In this document: positions 52,934 through 53,340 of the stretch, one piece after another | Layout: every line of letters begins with the position of its first letter | Position numbering within the stretch: position 1 is the stretch's first letter | DNA from: Pseudomonadota bacterium | Lineage (GTDB): Bacteria > Pseudomonadota > Alphaproteobacteria > Sphingomonadales > Sphingomonadaceae | Direction of reading: 5' to 3' | NCBI GenBank assembly: GCA_021847605.1 | Contig: JAJZQN010000030.1 | Location: 1 to 53,340 of the forward strand | DNA length: 53,340 nucleotides | Notes under the pieces: model-generated | What the model saw: only the letters and a program-made list of their open reading frames with translations | Databases searched by the model: none | What the model was told of the DNA's origin: nothing | Translations under genes and position numbers: made by a program

Positions 52934-53008
52934 CCCCGACAGCAAGGGAACTGTCGGGGCCATCAAAGAGATCGGACGACCAAGCGGGGGGCAGGTTGTG
53001 CGTCCGAT
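52934..53008 (+). ncRNA. Two-hairpin structured motif, copy B, leader of the 43-residue gene
   Basis: Hairpin 1 is CCCCGACAG/CTGTCGGGG (52934-52942, 52951-52959), a perfect 9-bp stem. Hairpin 2 is ATCGGACG/CGTCCGAT (52971-52978, 53001-53008), 8 bp, with GGGGGCAGGTTG at 52987-52998 in its loop as in copy A. It ends 68 bases before the start of the next gene and so looks like a 5' leader. Confidence 0.45.
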
Positions 53009-53053
53009 GATGTCAGAACGGTCATGTCGTTGTCTGGTTCCACCCGTGGTAAG

Positions 53054-53070
53054 CCTCCCACACTGGAGGA
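53054..53070 (+). promoter_or_regulatory. Hairpin occluding the ribosome binding site of the 43-residue gene
   Basis: CCTCC at 53054-53058 is complementary to GGAGG at 53065-53069, which is the ribosome binding site 7 bases before ATG 53077. Flanking CTGGTTCC and GGAACCCAG can extend the structure. Translation is therefore probably conditional. Confidence 0.5.
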
Positions 53071-53076
53071 ACCCAG

Positions 53077-53208
53077 ATGCCAGATGTCGAAGACCTTGAT
53101 GACCAGTCGTTGATCGGCCTGTGGAGCGCTGTTGCAGACCGCGACAATCTCACCGAATACGAGGAGGAGGTGATCGCGGAAATTAAGCGGCGTGGACTGG
53201 ATTTCTGA
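53077..53208 (+). CDS. 43-residue acidic protein, paralogue of the 52710 product
   Basis: The product is MPDVEDLDDQSLIGLWSAVA followed by DRDNLTEYEEEVIAEIKRR and GLDF, a short, highly charged helical protein. It shares the Tyr-x3-Val-x2-Glu-x3-Arg-x-Leu pattern and upstream acidic/Leu pattern with the 52710 product, allowing one gap. It is preceded by structured motif B and a hairpin over its ribosome binding site. It ends 7 bases before the IS. Function unknown. Confidence 0.6.
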   Translation: MPDVEDLDDQSLIGLWSAVADRDNLTEYEEEVIAEIKRRGLDF

Positions 53209-53215
53209 TGCGCTG

Positions 53216-53340
53216 TGTCCGTCGTCAGAACATTTGGCGCAACTCGCGGCGTAAATTAGCGGAGTGCGGGCCTCGTCTGGGGGTTGATGTTAGGCGGCGA
53301 GCTTGCGGTGAAGCAAGCGCCGATGTTCGATGGTCTGCCG
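53216..53340 (-). mobile_element. Terminal fragment of the same insertion sequence (right copy, inverted)
   Basis: The 125 bases are the exact reverse complement of 2-126. They begin with TGTCCGTCGTCAG, the IS end, and the transposase C-terminal frame reads from the right edge on the minus strand. The flanking chromosome bases differ from those at the left copy, so these are two insertions, or one element bounding a rearrangement, not one element's two ends. Confidence 0.75.

Overview
The window is almost entirely a GC-rich alphaproteobacterial chromosome segment, most like a sphingomonad (Sphingobium/Sphingomonas group). This rests on the gene complement: a cyoABCD-SURF1-regBA cluster, alpha-type ParC and SecA, an otsB/GH15/otsA cluster, a Tat-exported PLP aminotransferase, and protein composition. 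No rRNA or formal taxonomic marker is present, so the genus is an inference.

Both ends are accessory DNA. Bases 2-126 and 53216-53340 are the same 125 bp in opposite orientation. They are the end of one insertion sequence (last codons of a transposase plus the terminus), so the window begins and ends on two inverted copies of that IS, as expected of an assembly contig stopped by a repeat. Inside the left IS lie the N-terminal part of a probable tyrosine recombinase (127-561, resembling GmtY), an AT-rich non-coding stretch and a junction at about 1400, where rarA has lost its first third. On the right, a tRNA-Pro gene stops at the anticodon stem (52218). It is followed by attachment-site-like repeats and two copies of a structured leader, with two related small acidic proteins nearby.

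The core runs from about 1400 to 52218. At 1.4-9.7 kb are DNA/RNA housekeeping and small-metabolism genes: the rarA remnant, an RNase H-fold protein, tRNA-Thr, cupin, EVE protein, 2OG-Fe oxygenase, folB, and a GNAT-DUF1285-Nudix-cca run with overlapping starts. At 9.7-13.8 kb are an EAL phosphodiesterase and parC. At 13.8-19.3 kb a LysR regulator faces a 50-codon gene and the otsB-glucoamylase-otsA trehalose set. The glucoamylase seems to start at ATC, and the otsB start lies in an 11-bp hairpin. At 19.4-26.7 kb are ychF, a DNA glycosylase, a lipoprotein phosphodiesterase, maoC, amt, a glycosyltransferase and an MFS transporter.

At 26.9-33.7 kb is a tightly packed respiratory operon: the cytochrome bo-type quinol oxidase genes, a SURF1 assembly factor and a RegB/RegA-type redox two-component pair, with genes overlapping or nearly so. 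Then come tRNA-Gly, a sugar kinase, a PAS-PAS hybrid histidine kinase, the exported aminotransferase, a hydrolase, a nitronate monooxygenase and a membrane protein split by a G6 frameshift. At 41.4-51.5 kb are secA, a GT39-like glycosyltransferase, argJ, an inositol-monophosphatase-family gene, ettA and an exported M28 peptidase. The core ends with a small Asn/Ala-rich lipoprotein and a 25-residue membrane peptide.

No complete new multi-gene system is visible. The best leads are the duplicated RNA-leader/small-protein cassettes and att-like site at the right end, the broken integrase and rarA junction at the left, the hairpin-controlled trehalose operon with a non-standard start codon, and a cluster of perfect inverted repeats at 38.06-38.18 kb.
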